Below the pieces are notes generated by a model, which saw only the letters and a list, made by a program, of their open reading frames with translations, searched no databases and was not told the DNA's origin. A stretch of 64,000 nucleotides of DNA from Alteraurantiacibacter aestuarii (GTDB lineage Bacteria > Pseudomonadota > Alphaproteobacteria > Sphingomonadales > Sphingomonadaceae): positions 310,001 to 374,000 of the forward strand of contig NZ_WTYY01000003.1 of NCBI RefSeq assembly GCF_009827405.1, in the 5' to 3' direction. The translations under genes were made by a program, and so were the position numbers. Shown here one piece after another: positions 36,742-45,456 of the stretch (its first letter is position 1; each line of letters opens with the position of its first letter).

Positions 36742-37923
36742 ATGAGCACACCCATCCCCGATTATCCGCTCGACATCTTCACTCCCGATGCGGTGCGCAA
36801 TGCGCGCGCGGTGGATGATGCCTTGCGTGAATTCGCCCCCGCCGTGCGCCTGCACGATGGCACGGTGATGATCGCGCGGCATGAACATGTGACCAGCGGC
36901 CTGCTCGACTGGAAGAGCTTTTCCAGCGCCAGCCGTCCGTGGCATGATCCCAATTCGCCAAGGCCGGAAATCCTCCTGACCGATGATCCGCCCAAGCATA
37001 CGCAGGTGCGCAAGGTCGTGTCCGATGCGCTCAGCCCGCGTGCGCTGGAGCGAACCAAGGCGATCTTCCAGCAGGCCGCGCAGGAATTCGTGGATGAGCT
37101 TCGCGCCCGGGAGGGTGAGGCGGTGGACGCCGTGGGCGAGATCACCCAGGCCTTCATCTTCCGCGTGCTGCCCGATGTGCTGGGCCTGCCGCAGGAAGGC
37201 CGCCACCATATGCACGGCTTCAGCCAGATGGTCTGGGCCACGATGGGCCCGCCCGGAGAGCTGTTTGACGAGGCGATGGACGCCGATTTCTCCGCGGTGA
37301 TCGAGTGGCTGGACAAGGTCTGCGCCCGCGATGCCATCGATCCCGAAGGCATCGGGGCGGAGTTCTTCCGTGCTGCCGACCGCGGGCAGGTGACGCTGGA
37401 TGAGGCAAAGCTGCTGCTGCAGACCGTGCTCAGCGCCGGGGCCGACACCACCTATCTCACCATGGCCAACGCCATTCGCGCATGGGCCCTGTTCCCCGGC
37501 GAGTATGACAAGCTGCGCGCCAATCCCAAGCTGCTCCGTAATGCCTTTGACGAGAGCCTGCGGTGGGATTCGCCCAGCCGCATGGCCGGCCGCATCACCA
37601 CCTGCGATGTGCCGATTGACGATTACATCGTGCCGGCTGGCACTCGCTGCGGGCTGATGTTCGCCGCCGCCAACCGCGATCCGCGTTACTGGGATGCGCC
37701 CGATGAATACCGGATAGAGCGAGATACCAAGCATTCGCTCGGCTGGGGATACGGAGTGCATGGCTGCGTGGGACGGATGCTGGCGCAGACAGAGGCGCAG
37801 GCGCTGCTGGGCACGATCGTGCGCGAAGTGGCGAGCTTCGAGATTGCCGGCGATTACGAACCGTGGATGACCACCGTCGGCCACGGTCCGATCAAGCAGC
37901 CCGTGCGGCTGAAGTTCGCCTGA
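36742..37923 (+). CDS. Cytochrome P450
   Basis: 393 residues, soluble bacterial type. I-helix oxygen-binding SAGADTTYL near residue 235, K-helix ExxR as ESLRWDSP, and the haem loop GWGYGVHGCVGRML near residue 340 with the thiolate Cys. The usual FGxGxHxCxG has Trp in place of the first Phe. Bacterial P450s of this size hydroxylate or O-demethylate small substrates and need a ferredoxin and reductase; neither is next to it. It follows MBL copy 1 by 3 bp. Confidence 0.94.
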   Translation: MSTPIPDYPLDIFTPDAVRNARAVDDALREFAPAVRLHDGTVMIARHEHVTSGLLDWKSFSSASRPWHDPNSPRPEILLTDDPPKHTQVRKVVSDALSPRALERTKAIFQQAAQEFVDELRAREGEAVDAVGEITQAFIFRVLPDVLGLPQEGRHHMHGFSQMVWATMGPPGELFDEAMDADFSAVIEWLDKVCARDAIDPEGIGAEFFRAADRGQVTLDEAKLLLQTVLSAGADTTYLTMANAIRAWALFPGEYDKLRANPKLLRNAFDESLRWDSPSRMAGRITTCDVPIDDYIVPAGTRCGLMFAAANRDPRYWDAPDEYRIERDTKHSLGWGYGVHGCVGRMLAQTEAQALLGTIVREVASFEIAGDYEPWMTTVGHGPIKQPVRLKFA

Positions 37924-37959
37924 CACATAGTGGGATCGCCTGAATCAGCTCCGGTCACC

Positions 37960-38760
37960 ATGATTCAGGCGATCCGCTATGCCCGGCATGAACGCACCGC
38001 CGCGGCCAATTTCACCGCGCCGGTGGACGATCATGACCTGCCCATGCCGCTGGATTATTATGTCTGGGCGATCCATCGCGAAGGCTTGCCGCCAGTGGTG
38101 GTCGATACCGGTTTCGGGGCGGCGGCGGCAGCGGCGCGGGGGCGGGAAATTACCCGCCCTATCCGCAAGTCCCTGCGCGATGCAGGCGTGGACCGGCTGG
38201 GCGTGACCGATGTGATCCTGACCCACCTGCATTACGATCATGCCGGCGGGATGGAGGATTTCCCCAACGCCCGCTTCCACGTGCAGGATGCCGAACTGGC
38301 CTTCGCCACCAGCCGTCACGTCTGCGACCACGGCGTGCGCGCACCTTTCGATGGGGAGCCGGTGGCGCAGCTGGTGCGCAAATTATACGCCGACCGCGTG
38401 GTGTTTCATGAGGGGGACGAGGAGTTCGCCCCCGGCATCCGCCTTCACCTCGCCCATGGCCATACGGCGGGGTTGCAGGTTGTCGCCTGCGACACGTCGC
38501 GCGGAACGGTGATCCTGGCCAGCGATGCCGCGCATCTCTACGCCAATATCACCCGCAGGCTGCCATTCCCCATTTTCATTGATGAGGCGGACTATGGCCG
38601 CGCGCAGCAGCGGGTGATGGAACTGGCGGGCGGATCGCTCGATCACGTCATTCCCGGCCATGATCCGCTGGTGCTGGCGTGCTTTCCTTCGCACAACGAT
38701 ATTGCCCGCGTCGACCTGCCGCCGCATAGGCCCGTTGCTGCGGCTTTGGAGGCATTATGA
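37960..38760 (+). CDS. Metallo-beta-lactamase-fold hydrolase, copy 2 (AHL lactonase-like)
   Basis: About 266 residues from ATG 37960; a GTG at 37930 is possible but adds residues the family does not have. The start MIQAIRYARHER followed by MPLDYYVWAI is typical of AttM/AiiA-like lactonases. Zinc ligands: THLHYDHAGG, HGHTAGLQ, LASDAAHLY and PGHDP near the end. The known family activity is hydrolysis of N-acyl-homoserine lactones or other gamma-lactones. Context (P450 before, dehydrogenase after with ATGA overlap) argues for a catabolic lactonase rather than quorum quenching. Confidence 0.88.
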   Translation: MIQAIRYARHERTAAANFTAPVDDHDLPMPLDYYVWAIHREGLPPVVVDTGFGAAAAAARGREITRPIRKSLRDAGVDRLGVTDVILTHLHYDHAGGMEDFPNARFHVQDAELAFATSRHVCDHGVRAPFDGEPVAQLVRKLYADRVVFHEGDEEFAPGIRLHLAHGHTAGLQVVACDTSRGTVILASDAAHLYANITRRLPFPIFIDEADYGRAQQRVMELAGGSLDHVIPGHDPLVLACFPSHNDIARVDLPPHRPVAAALEAL

Positions 38761-39647
38761 CGACTATCGGATTTCTGGGACTGGGCCGCATGGGCGCGCC
38801 CATGGCCGCCAATCTGCTCAAGACCGGCCACACGCTGCTGGTGCATGACCTTTCGGATGAGGCAATTGCCGCGCTGGTGGCAAAGGGCGCCCAGGCAGCC
38901 GGATCAACCGCCGCATTGGGTGAGCGTTGCGACATCGTTTTCACCAGCCTGCCCACCCCCGCCATCGTGCGCGATGCGGTGCTGGGGCCGGACGGCATCT
39001 TCTCACGCGGCAAGCCTTCGATCTTCTGTGACCTGTCCACTTCCGGACCGCAGCTGGCGCAGGACCTTTCCGCCGCGCTGACCCCGCAGGGCGTCGCCTG
39101 TTTCGATGCGCCGGTATCGGGCGGGATCAAGGGTGCGGTGGACGGCACGATCTCGATCATGGTCGGCGGTCCTGAGGAGGAATATCAGCTTCTGCGTCCG
39201 CTGCTGGAAGCGATCGGCAAGCCCACGCACATGGGCGAAACGCCCGGCTCCGGCCAGACGATGAAGCTGGTCAACAATCTGCTGGGCGCGGTCGCCATCG
39301 GGGTGACGGCGGAAGGCATGGCCTTTGGCATCAAGGCCGGGCTGGACCCTGCGCGGATGATCGACGTGCTCAACCAGTCCACCGGCATCAATTCCGCCAC
39401 GCGCGACAAATGGCCACGTTCCGTGCTGCCGCGCACGTTCGATTTCGGCTTTGCCGCCGCGCTCAGCCTGAAGGACACAAAGCTGCTGATGGATGAGGCC
39501 GCCGCAGCTGGCGTGCCCCTGCCACTGGGCAGGATCGTGCAGGATTACCTTGAACGCACGCTGGAACGCGAAGGGCCGGACGCCGACTTTACCGCCATCG
39601 CCAAGGTGGTGGAGGAAGCCGCCGGGCTGGACCCTGACTGCGGCTGA
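38757..39647 (+). CDS. 3-Hydroxyisobutyrate dehydrogenase-like NAD(P)-dependent oxidoreductase
   Basis: 296 residues. IGFLGLGRMGAPMAANL is the nucleotide-binding motif, FDAPVSGGIKGAVDG the substrate-binding signature, and GSGQTMKLVNNLL contains the catalytic Lys. These enzymes oxidise beta-hydroxy acids or reduce semialdehydes (GarR, MmsB, YihU types). Last gene of the rightward GMC-P450 operon; ATGA overlap with the upstream lactonase suggests it acts on the opened hydroxy acid. Confidence 0.92.
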   Translation: MTTIGFLGLGRMGAPMAANLLKTGHTLLVHDLSDEAIAALVAKGAQAAGSTAALGERCDIVFTSLPTPAIVRDAVLGPDGIFSRGKPSIFCDLSTSGPQLAQDLSAALTPQGVACFDAPVSGGIKGAVDGTISIMVGGPEEEYQLLRPLLEAIGKPTHMGETPGSGQTMKLVNNLLGAVAIGVTAEGMAFGIKAGLDPARMIDVLNQSTGINSATRDKWPRSVLPRTFDFGFAAALSLKDTKLLMDEAAAAGVPLPLGRIVQDYLERTLEREGPDADFTAIAKVVEEAAGLDPDCG

Positions 39648-39875
39648 TCACTCCGCAGGCGGAGTTGGCGCGGCAGCCTCATCCTGCCGTTTGCGGTCGA
39701 TCAGCTTCTTGGCCACATAGCCGCCTGCGCCAAGCGCCACTATCGTTCCGATGCGCATTCTGCGCAGCACGGGCACGGCGATCATGCCCAGAACCGCGCC
39801 GCCTGTTCCGCCAATGCTGCGGGTGAATTTGGATGCCTGTGCGCCTGCGACAGCGCCGAAAATCTTGCCAATCAT
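39648..39875 (-). CDS. Small Gly-rich membrane-associated protein
   Basis: 75 residues from ATG 39875 with AAGGAG seven bases upstream. Contains a Gly-rich segment (SIGGTGGAVLGMIAVP) and TIVALGAGGYVAKKLI, two hydrophobic stretches with glycine-zipper spacing, then a charged tail. Convergent with the dehydrogenase (stops adjacent). Not recognised; could be a small membrane protein of the core genome trapped in the cluster. Confidence 0.6.
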   Translation of the reverse strand: MIGKIFGAVAGAQASKFTRSIGGTGGAVLGMIAVPVLRRMRIGTIVALGAGGYVAKKLIDRKRQDEAAAPTPPAE

Positions 39876-39947
39876 GTTGGGCTCCTTTGCTTTGCCTCCT
39901 AAACTGCCGGATAATGATGTTTGTTCCGCAATTCTGGAGTCGCCCCC

Positions 39948-40334
39948 ATGCTGGCCGCCCTGCTCACCCTTATTGCCGCACAGTTCGATCCTGGCGCGCC
40001 GCTGACCGGCCAGTTCGATGGAACATGCCTTTATCCCGAAACCCTTCGCGAGCGGGCCGAAGGCGACAATCTGGTCACCTGCAACAGAGTGACCGTGGAT
40101 GACAAGGGGATCGTTTTTGCATCGCGAAGCTGGGGCGTGAGGATGCGCTTTTCCGGCACATTCGAAGGCGACCGGATGACCGTGACCAGCATCGCCGGGC
40201 GCAATGGCGAACAGGTGGAGGCGCGCGGCACGTGCCAGATCTATTACGCCAACGAGGAAGTATCGACCATCGCCTGCACCGCCATCGCCCATGGCCGCGC
40301 CCACCTGGCCAATTTCGTGGTCTCCCGGCTCTAG
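39948..40334 (+). CDS. Secreted small protein, unknown
   Basis: 128 residues from ATG 39948 with GGAG eight bases before it; earlier in-frame ATG 39921 lacks a site. Short signal (MLAALLTLIAAQ) then a beta-rich domain with Cys at CLYP, VTCNRV, GTCQIYY and IACTA, enough for two disulfides. Likely periplasmic. Divergent from the Gly-rich protein gene. I do not recognise the family. Confidence 0.6.
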   Translation: MLAALLTLIAAQFDPGAPLTGQFDGTCLYPETLRERAEGDNLVTCNRVTVDDKGIVFASRSWGVRMRFSGTFEGDRMTVTSIAGRNGEQVEARGTCQIYYANEEVSTIACTAIAHGRAHLANFVVSRL

Positions 40335-40380
40335 GAAGGCGCCTGCCCAAGCTGACGCGCCGCCCTGTGCAGAAAATTGC

Positions 40381-41169
40381 TCAAATATCGTTGCGGATCG
40401 TCGCCAGCGCGCCGCCGTCGATTTCCCACTTGGCGCCGTTGACGTAGCTGGCTTCGTCACTGAGCAGGAAGCTGACCACATTGCCGACTTCAGGTGGCTG
40501 GCCAACACGGTTGAGCGTGGCCACTTCGCCCAGCTTCTTCATGCCCGCTTCCACGCTGTCGAACATCTGTTCCAGCATGCCCACGAGCAGCGGGGTCTCG
40601 ATCACGCCGGGCATCACGCAGTTCACCCGCACGCCCTTTTGCGCCACTTCGGATGCCGCCGTGCGGGTCAGGCCGACCGCGCCGTGCTTGGTGGCATTAT
40701 AGGCGCAGGCGCCCGCCAGTCCGCGTTCGGAACCGATGCTGGCGGTGTTGACCACCGCGCCCTTTCCAGCGGCGACCATGTGCGGAAGCACGAAGCGAAG
40801 GCCCAGGAACATGCCGCGCAAATTCACGTGCAGGACCTTGTCGAACATGGCGATGTCATATTCATGGGTGGGGGCCAGATCGCCCTCGATCCCGGCATTG
40901 TTGAAGAAGCCGTCGATCTTGCCGAACGCCTCCATCGCCGCCTTGGCATACCCTTCGACGGCGGCCTCATCGGCGCAATCGGCGACATGGGTGATGACGT
41001 GATAGCCCTTGGCCCGCAGCACATGGCCGCATTTCTCCAGCCGGTCTGCGGCGATGTCCACCATCAGCACTTCGGCCCCTTCGCGGGCGAGGATTTCGCA
41101 GGTGGCATAGCCGATTGCCCCGGCAGCACCGGTAACGATGACGGAATTTCCCACGTGGCGTTTGGTCAT
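40381..41169 (-). CDS. Short-chain dehydrogenase/reductase 1
   Basis: 262 residues. Cofactor loop TGAAGAIG, NNAG near 92, catalytic Ser in TASIGSERG and Tyr-x3-Lys as YNATKHG. An Asp at the end of strand 2 (MVDIAADR) predicts NAD preference. Last gene of the leftward operon; start overlaps the preceding 72-residue gene stop by ATGA. Likely oxidises a secondary alcohol of the pathway. Confidence 0.92.
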   Translation of the reverse strand: MTKRHVGNSVIVTGAAGAIGYATCEILAREGAEVLMVDIAADRLEKCGHVLRAKGYHVITHVADCADEAAVEGYAKAAMEAFGKIDGFFNNAGIEGDLAPTHEYDIAMFDKVLHVNLRGMFLGLRFVLPHMVAAGKGAVVNTASIGSERGLAGACAYNATKHGAVGLTRTAASEVAQKGVRVNCVMPGVIETPLLVGMLEQMFDSVEAGMKKLGEVATLNRVGQPPEVGNVVSFLLSDEASYVNGAKWEIDGGALATIRNDI

Positions 41170-41384
41170 TTGGCAGCCTTTGACTTGCGGAAGGGCATGG
41201 TGAGCAGGAACAGGATCAGCTTTGGCGTCAGCAACTTCATCGCCTCTTTCGCCTGTTCGGGCGTGAGCGTGGCGGTCATCGGCATGGTGCCATAGACCTT
41301 GCCCTTCAGCACCAGATCATTGCCTTTGCGCTCGATCTTGCTGACCTGCATCAGCTCGGACTTGTCGGCGGCGTAGATCTTCAT
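41166..41384 (-). CDS. 72-residue protein coupled to flavoprotein and SDR genes
   Basis: A small protein overlapped by ATGA at both ends, so it is certainly translated with its neighbours. MKIYAADKSELMQVSKIERKG reads like a small beta-hairpin start, followed by KVYGTMPMTATLTPEQAKEAM and a hydrophobic segment (LLTPKLILFLLTMPF) near the C-terminus, possibly a membrane or protein-binding tail. I know no function; tight coupling suggests an accessory subunit of the CrtI-like flavoprotein or of the SDR. Confidence 0.75.
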   Translation of the reverse strand: MKIYAADKSELMQVSKIERKGNDLVLKGKVYGTMPMTATLTPEQAKEAMKLLTPKLILFLLTMPFRKSKAAK

Positions 41385-42955
41385 ATGCGGATCTCGTCAA
41401 AATCGACGCCGATATCCTCGGCCATCACCATTGCCGTGGCGCGGCCTGCGCCGAACACGCCGCCGCCGGGATGCTGGAACGGGCCGACCAGATAGAGGCG
41501 GTCCACGCCCGGCACGCGGTACTGGCCCAGTTCCGGCGTGGGGCGGTGCGATCCGGACTGGTAGGTGGTGGTGGCAATGCCGTGCAGGTCGCCGCGGAAG
41601 AAGCTGGGCGATGTGCGCTCCATATCGACCGGTGAATCGCAGTGATAATCGAGCACGATGTCAGGCACATTCTCGATGAAATCCCCCATGCGGGCGATCA
41701 TCTTCTCGGCGAATTCGCCCTTGGCCTCATCCCAGTTGCGGCCATCCTTGCGAGCATAGGGCACGTAATCCCAGGCGTGGAAGATGGCCTTGCCATCGGG
41801 CGCGCGGCTGGGGTCATGCTGGGTCAGCTGGCCCACACCCACCAGCGGCGTGGGGGAGAAATTGCCATAGCGCAGCTCGTCGAATGCGCGGCGCATGTCC
41901 TCATAACTATCGGGCATCAGCTCATACATAACCGCCGACAGCTCGCCGCCCTGCGCATCCTTCGCCTTGAACTTCATCGGCGCGTCGAGCGCGGCATGGA
42001 CGGTGAAGCAGGCGGCATCGGTGATATGCGTGCGCCGCGCGTTCTTCGCCACGTTCGCGGGCAGGCTGGGCACCATGTCGGGCAGCACATGCGGATGGAT
42101 CGCGCCGATAATGCCATCATTGGCAGACAGGCGATCGCCATTGTCGAGCACCACGCCGGTGGCACGGCTGCCATCGGAGACGATCTCGCGCACCTGCGAA
42201 TTATTGACCACCTTGCCGCCGTGATCCTCGATGCAGGCGATCAGCGCATTGGTGAGCGAACCGGAGCCGCCAACGGGCACGCCGAAGCCGAATTTCTCGA
42301 GGAAGCCGAGGAAGACATAGGCGCCGATACCGGTGGCCTTTTCATCCGGGCTGACGAGGTTTTCACCCGCCACGCGGCCGAAATGCGCCTTCACCTTCTC
42401 ATGCTCGAACAGCTCATCCATCAGGTCGAACGTGCTGACGGCCATGGTTCGCATGATCTCCCGCCCCTCGGCGGACTGGTCCATCATCGCGGTCTGCGCG
42501 CCCACCGGCATGGGCGGCGAATACAGCCCCGCCTGAATCATCGGCAGCCATTCAGCCGCCTGACGGCTCATTTCGAGGAAGGTCCTGGCGTCCTTCTCGC
42601 TGAAGTGACGAATGGCTTCGGCGGATTTGTGCGGATCGCGGTTGAGCGGCAGGGTGGCGCCATCCTCCCACACACTCATCATCGGCACTTCGGGGAAGAG
42701 ATATTTCAGGCCGTATTTCGATTTCAGCCCCAGCTCGTCATTCAACAGCAGCGGATTGCCCTGGATGAAGATGTGGCTCATCGAATGCTGATCGTGATGG
42801 AAGCCGGGCCGGGTCAGCTCACGCGTCACCACGCCGCCGCCGTGCCATTCATTGCGTTCCAGCACGAGCACGCTCTTGCCAGCAACCGCCAGATAGGCGG
42901 CGGCGACAAGCCCGTTATGGCCCGATCCGATGACAATGATATCTGCGTCTGACAT
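41381..42955 (-). CDS. CrtI/PYROXD2-like FAD-dependent oxidoreductase
   Basis: 524 residues from ATG 42955 with AAGGGA upstream. DIIVIGSGHNGLVAAAYL is the FAD dinucleotide motif at residue 5, followed by LVLERNEWHGGG, GGSGSLTNALIACIEDHGG near 250 and the C-terminal FAD signature GPFQHPGGGVFGAGRA. The phytoene desaturase-like superfamily includes dehydrogenases, isomerases and retinol saturases. It lies in an operon with two SDRs and a serine hydrolase and is coupled to the 72-residue gene. A desaturation or dehydrogenation step is the best guess. Confidence 0.9.
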   Translation of the reverse strand: MSDADIIVIGSGHNGLVAAAYLAVAGKSVLVLERNEWHGGGVVTRELTRPGFHHDQHSMSHIFIQGNPLLLNDELGLKSKYGLKYLFPEVPMMSVWEDGATLPLNRDPHKSAEAIRHFSEKDARTFLEMSRQAAEWLPMIQAGLYSPPMPVGAQTAMMDQSAEGREIMRTMAVSTFDLMDELFEHEKVKAHFGRVAGENLVSPDEKATGIGAYVFLGFLEKFGFGVPVGGSGSLTNALIACIEDHGGKVVNNSQVREIVSDGSRATGVVLDNGDRLSANDGIIGAIHPHVLPDMVPSLPANVAKNARRTHITDAACFTVHAALDAPMKFKAKDAQGGELSAVMYELMPDSYEDMRRAFDELRYGNFSPTPLVGVGQLTQHDPSRAPDGKAIFHAWDYVPYARKDGRNWDEAKGEFAEKMIARMGDFIENVPDIVLDYHCDSPVDMERTSPSFFRGDLHGIATTTYQSGSHRPTPELGQYRVPGVDRLYLVGPFQHPGGGVFGAGRATAMVMAEDIGVDFDEIRI

Positions 42956-42966
42956 GCAATAATCCC

Positions 42967-44112
42967 TTAAAGGCAGGCCGACAGCGCGATGTCGGAGAGT
43001 TTCTGGCAGCGCACGATATTGGCCGCCTGCGTCATCACGCCCGCGCTGAGGAAGGAGAAGCTGACGTCGGCTTCCGGGTCGACCCAGAACAGCGTGCTGC
43101 CCGCGCCGTAATTGCCGAATGTCTCCGGACTGGCGAGCTGGCCGAACAGGTGGTGGAACACGCCGGTGCCGCGCACCTGGAAGCCCAGTCCCTGATTGCC
43201 CGGCGGAACGTCCCACCCGGCGCGCAGGGCCACTGCGCGGTAAAGCTCGTTCGGCATGTCGCCGGTGTGCACCTTGCGCGCCAGGCGGATCATGCGCGGG
43301 GAGAGGAGGCGTGTGCCCTCCAGCTCACCCTCGCGCCGCAGCATTTCGGCAAAGCGCCACAAATCGCCGGTGGTCGACGCGCAGCCGACATGCGGCGCCT
43401 CCACGGCAGGGTCCTCGAACAGCGCATGATCGCCTTCGATATTGCGCGACAGATGCTTGATCGGAACGGTGCCGCGCATGTCTGGCTTCACGTGGCGCGG
43501 ATGAAGATCGGTACGCAGGCCCATGCTGGTGGAGTTCATCTTCAGTGGCGCGAACAGGTCTTCATGCAGCAGCGTCTGGTAATTGCGGCCCCTGGCATCG
43601 GTGCGCACCAGTGCCGTGCCCATCAGCACGTGGTTGACCAGCGGCGAATAATCGCAGCGCTCACCCGGCGGGGTGGCCCCGTGGACGTTGGCGATGCTCT
43701 CGTCGTAAAGCTCCTCCAGCCGGTCCAGATACATGCCCGGCTTGGGGCTCCACACACCCGGCATGCCCGCCGTGTGGGTCAGCAGGTGATAGAACGTGGC
43801 TTCCTGGCGCGGGATGCCGGTGAATTCCGGCAGCACGTCGCGCACCTTGGTGGTCAGCGCAAAGCGGCCTTCCTCAATCGCCTTCATGATCAGCACATTG
43901 GTGAAGGCCTTGGTGACGGAGAACAGCGAGAACACGTTGTCCTTCACCAGCGGCTTTGTGCCCGCCGCATCCTGCGCGCCGATCGCTTCATCGAACACCA
44001 CCACGCCGCCGCGCCCGATTTGCAGCACTGCGCCGTAATAATCGCCGCGCGCGATGTCCTGCTCGATCACCGTTTTGAGATGATCCAGACGTTCCTGCCA
44101 AACTGCACCCAT
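42967..44112 (-). CDS. CubicO-type serine hydrolase 1 (beta-lactamase family esterase)
   Basis: 381 residues. Nucleophile SxxK motif SVTK (about residue 67), Tyr in CDYSPLVNH, and a C-terminal GAGSTLFWVDPE in place of the KTG box. No signal peptide, so cytoplasmic. Class C beta-lactamase-fold proteins without signal are usually esterases (EstB/LovD types). It lies 11 bp upstream of the CrtI-like gene; likely an esterase or acyl transferase acting on the cluster's substrate. Confidence 0.88.
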   Translation of the reverse strand: MGAVWQERLDHLKTVIEQDIARGDYYGAVLQIGRGGVVVFDEAIGAQDAAGTKPLVKDNVFSLFSVTKAFTNVLIMKAIEEGRFALTTKVRDVLPEFTGIPRQEATFYHLLTHTAGMPGVWSPKPGMYLDRLEELYDESIANVHGATPPGERCDYSPLVNHVLMGTALVRTDARGRNYQTLLHEDLFAPLKMNSTSMGLRTDLHPRHVKPDMRGTVPIKHLSRNIEGDHALFEDPAVEAPHVGCASTTGDLWRFAEMLRREGELEGTRLLSPRMIRLARKVHTGDMPNELYRAVALRAGWDVPPGNQGLGFQVRGTGVFHHLFGQLASPETFGNYGAGSTLFWVDPEADVSFSFLSAGVMTQAANIVRCQKLSDIALSACL

Positions 44113-44124
44113 GATATTCTTTCC

Positions 44125-44889
44125 CTATCCGGCAGCGATGATGCCGCCATCTACAGCCAGCATTGCCCCGTTGATGAATGATGCCTCGTCGCTGAGCAGG
44201 AAGGCCACTGCCTGCGCTACGTCGGGCACCGTGCCGTTGCGGCGCAGCGGGATGTTCTTCGCCCTCTGCTCATATTGTTCGGCGGTGACGAAGCCTTGCG
44301 TAGCAGGCGTCGGCACGCTGCCCGGCGCGATGGCGTTGACGCGGATGTTCCGCGGGCCAAGTTCGCCCGCCAGCACCTTGGTGAGGCCGGCAATGCCCGC
44401 CTTGATCGTGGTGTAGGCGCCGGTGCCCGGCCGTCCGCGATAGGCGACGGGGCTGGAGTAATTGAGGATATTGCCCTGCGCACTCTCATCGCGGTGGGCA
44501 AGGAAGGCCTGCACGCCCCAGAACACGCTTTTCAGTCCTGCCGACAGCATGGTGTCGAGCGTTTCCTCGGTCACCTGCTCGATCGGTTCGTACACCAGCA
44601 CCGATGCATTGTTGATCACCGCGCGCAGCGGCCCTGCATCCTTCGCGAAGTCCTCTGCCAGCTGGAAGAAGGCATCGCGGCTGCCGCAATCGGCGCCATA
44701 GCTGAAGGCCCGGCCGCCCGCGTCAATGATGGCATTGGCCACTTCGAACGCGGATTCCCCGTGAATATCCGCCACGCCGACAATCGCGCCTTCGGATGCG
44801 AGGTGTTTCGCAATCCCCTCACCAAGACCGCGTCCGGCGCCGGAGATCAGGATCGGCTGACCATCGAATCGATTGGCAGTACGCGCCAT
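44125..44889 (-). CDS. Short-chain dehydrogenase/reductase 2
   Basis: 254 residues. SGAGRGLGEGIA cofactor loop, NNAS (Ser replacing Gly in NNAG), catalytic Ser in NYSSPVAYRG and Tyr-x3-Lys as YTTIKAG. VADIHGES predicts NAD preference. First gene of the SDR-hydrolase-flavoprotein-SDR operon; 12 bp before the hydrolase. Substrate unknown. Confidence 0.91.
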   Translation of the reverse strand: MARTANRFDGQPILISGAGRGLGEGIAKHLASEGAIVGVADIHGESAFEVANAIIDAGGRAFSYGADCGSRDAFFQLAEDFAKDAGPLRAVINNASVLVYEPIEQVTEETLDTMLSAGLKSVFWGVQAFLAHRDESAQGNILNYSSPVAYRGRPGTGAYTTIKAGIAGLTKVLAGELGPRNIRVNAIAPGSVPTPATQGFVTAEQYEQRAKNIPLRRNGTVPDVAQAVAFLLSDEASFINGAMLAVDGGIIAAG

Positions 44890-45045
44890 TTATTGAGCTC
44901 CAGACTTGTGTCGATCTGTGCCCCAGACCGGGCCGAAAATTGTGGGTTTCGAGAACCGGCGCGCAGCGGCCTTTTCGGGCCGTGAGCACCGGAAGCTCAG
45001 AAAGTCGCGATTTGCAGGCCGGTTTCGGGCGCAGAGCGGCATAAG

Positions 45046-45456
45046 TCAGTCCATCCCGAAGAGCTTGGCGGTGTAATGGCTGTCCATATATTCGCGCATC
45101 TTGTCGATCTTGCCGTTCGATATCTCGAACACCCAGCAATAGTCATTGTCATAGACCTTGCCGTCGGGAAGGCCGCCGGTGGAGTTGCTCTCCACGCAGA
45201 CCCAGCCGTCGCGCGAAAACATGTTGTGCACATGAACCTTGGGATCGCCAGGGTTGAACATGCCGCGCACGGGGGCCAGGAACTTGTCGATGATGTCCAT
45301 GCCGATGTGCTTTCCGGCACCGGCAATGTCCTTCACCTTTGGCTCCCACACGCTGTCATCGTGATAGAAGCCGCGCAGCTTCTCCAGATCGCCGGAGGAC
45401 AGGACTTCGAAGAAATCGAGCACCAGCTGTTCGTTTGCATTTGCGGCCTTGACCAT
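45046..45456 (-). CDS. SnoaL-like/NTF2-fold protein 1
   Basis: 136 residues from ATG 45456, overlapping the preceding stop (TGATG). NEQLVLDFFEVLSSGDLEKL, FYHDDSVWEP and DYCWVFEISNGKIDKMREYMDS are the typical cone-fold pattern of SnoaL/limonene-epoxide-hydrolase-like proteins, which act as hydrolases, cyclases, isomerases or dehydratases. Last gene of the leftward operon. Related in pattern to the SnoaL-like protein at 52221 (both end REYxDS). Confidence 0.85.
   Translation of the reverse strand: MVKAANANEQLVLDFFEVLSSGDLEKLRGFYHDDSVWEPKVKDIAGAGKHIGMDIIDKFLAPVRGMFNPGDPKVHVHNMFSRDGWVCVESNSTGGLPDGKVYDNDYCWVFEISNGKIDKMREYMDSHYTAKLFGMD

Noticed and set aside
35845-38760. MBL proteins as beta-lactamase resistance genes or quorum-quenching island
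   Set aside because: No signal peptides and tight coupling to a P450 and dehydrogenase argue for catabolic lactonases.
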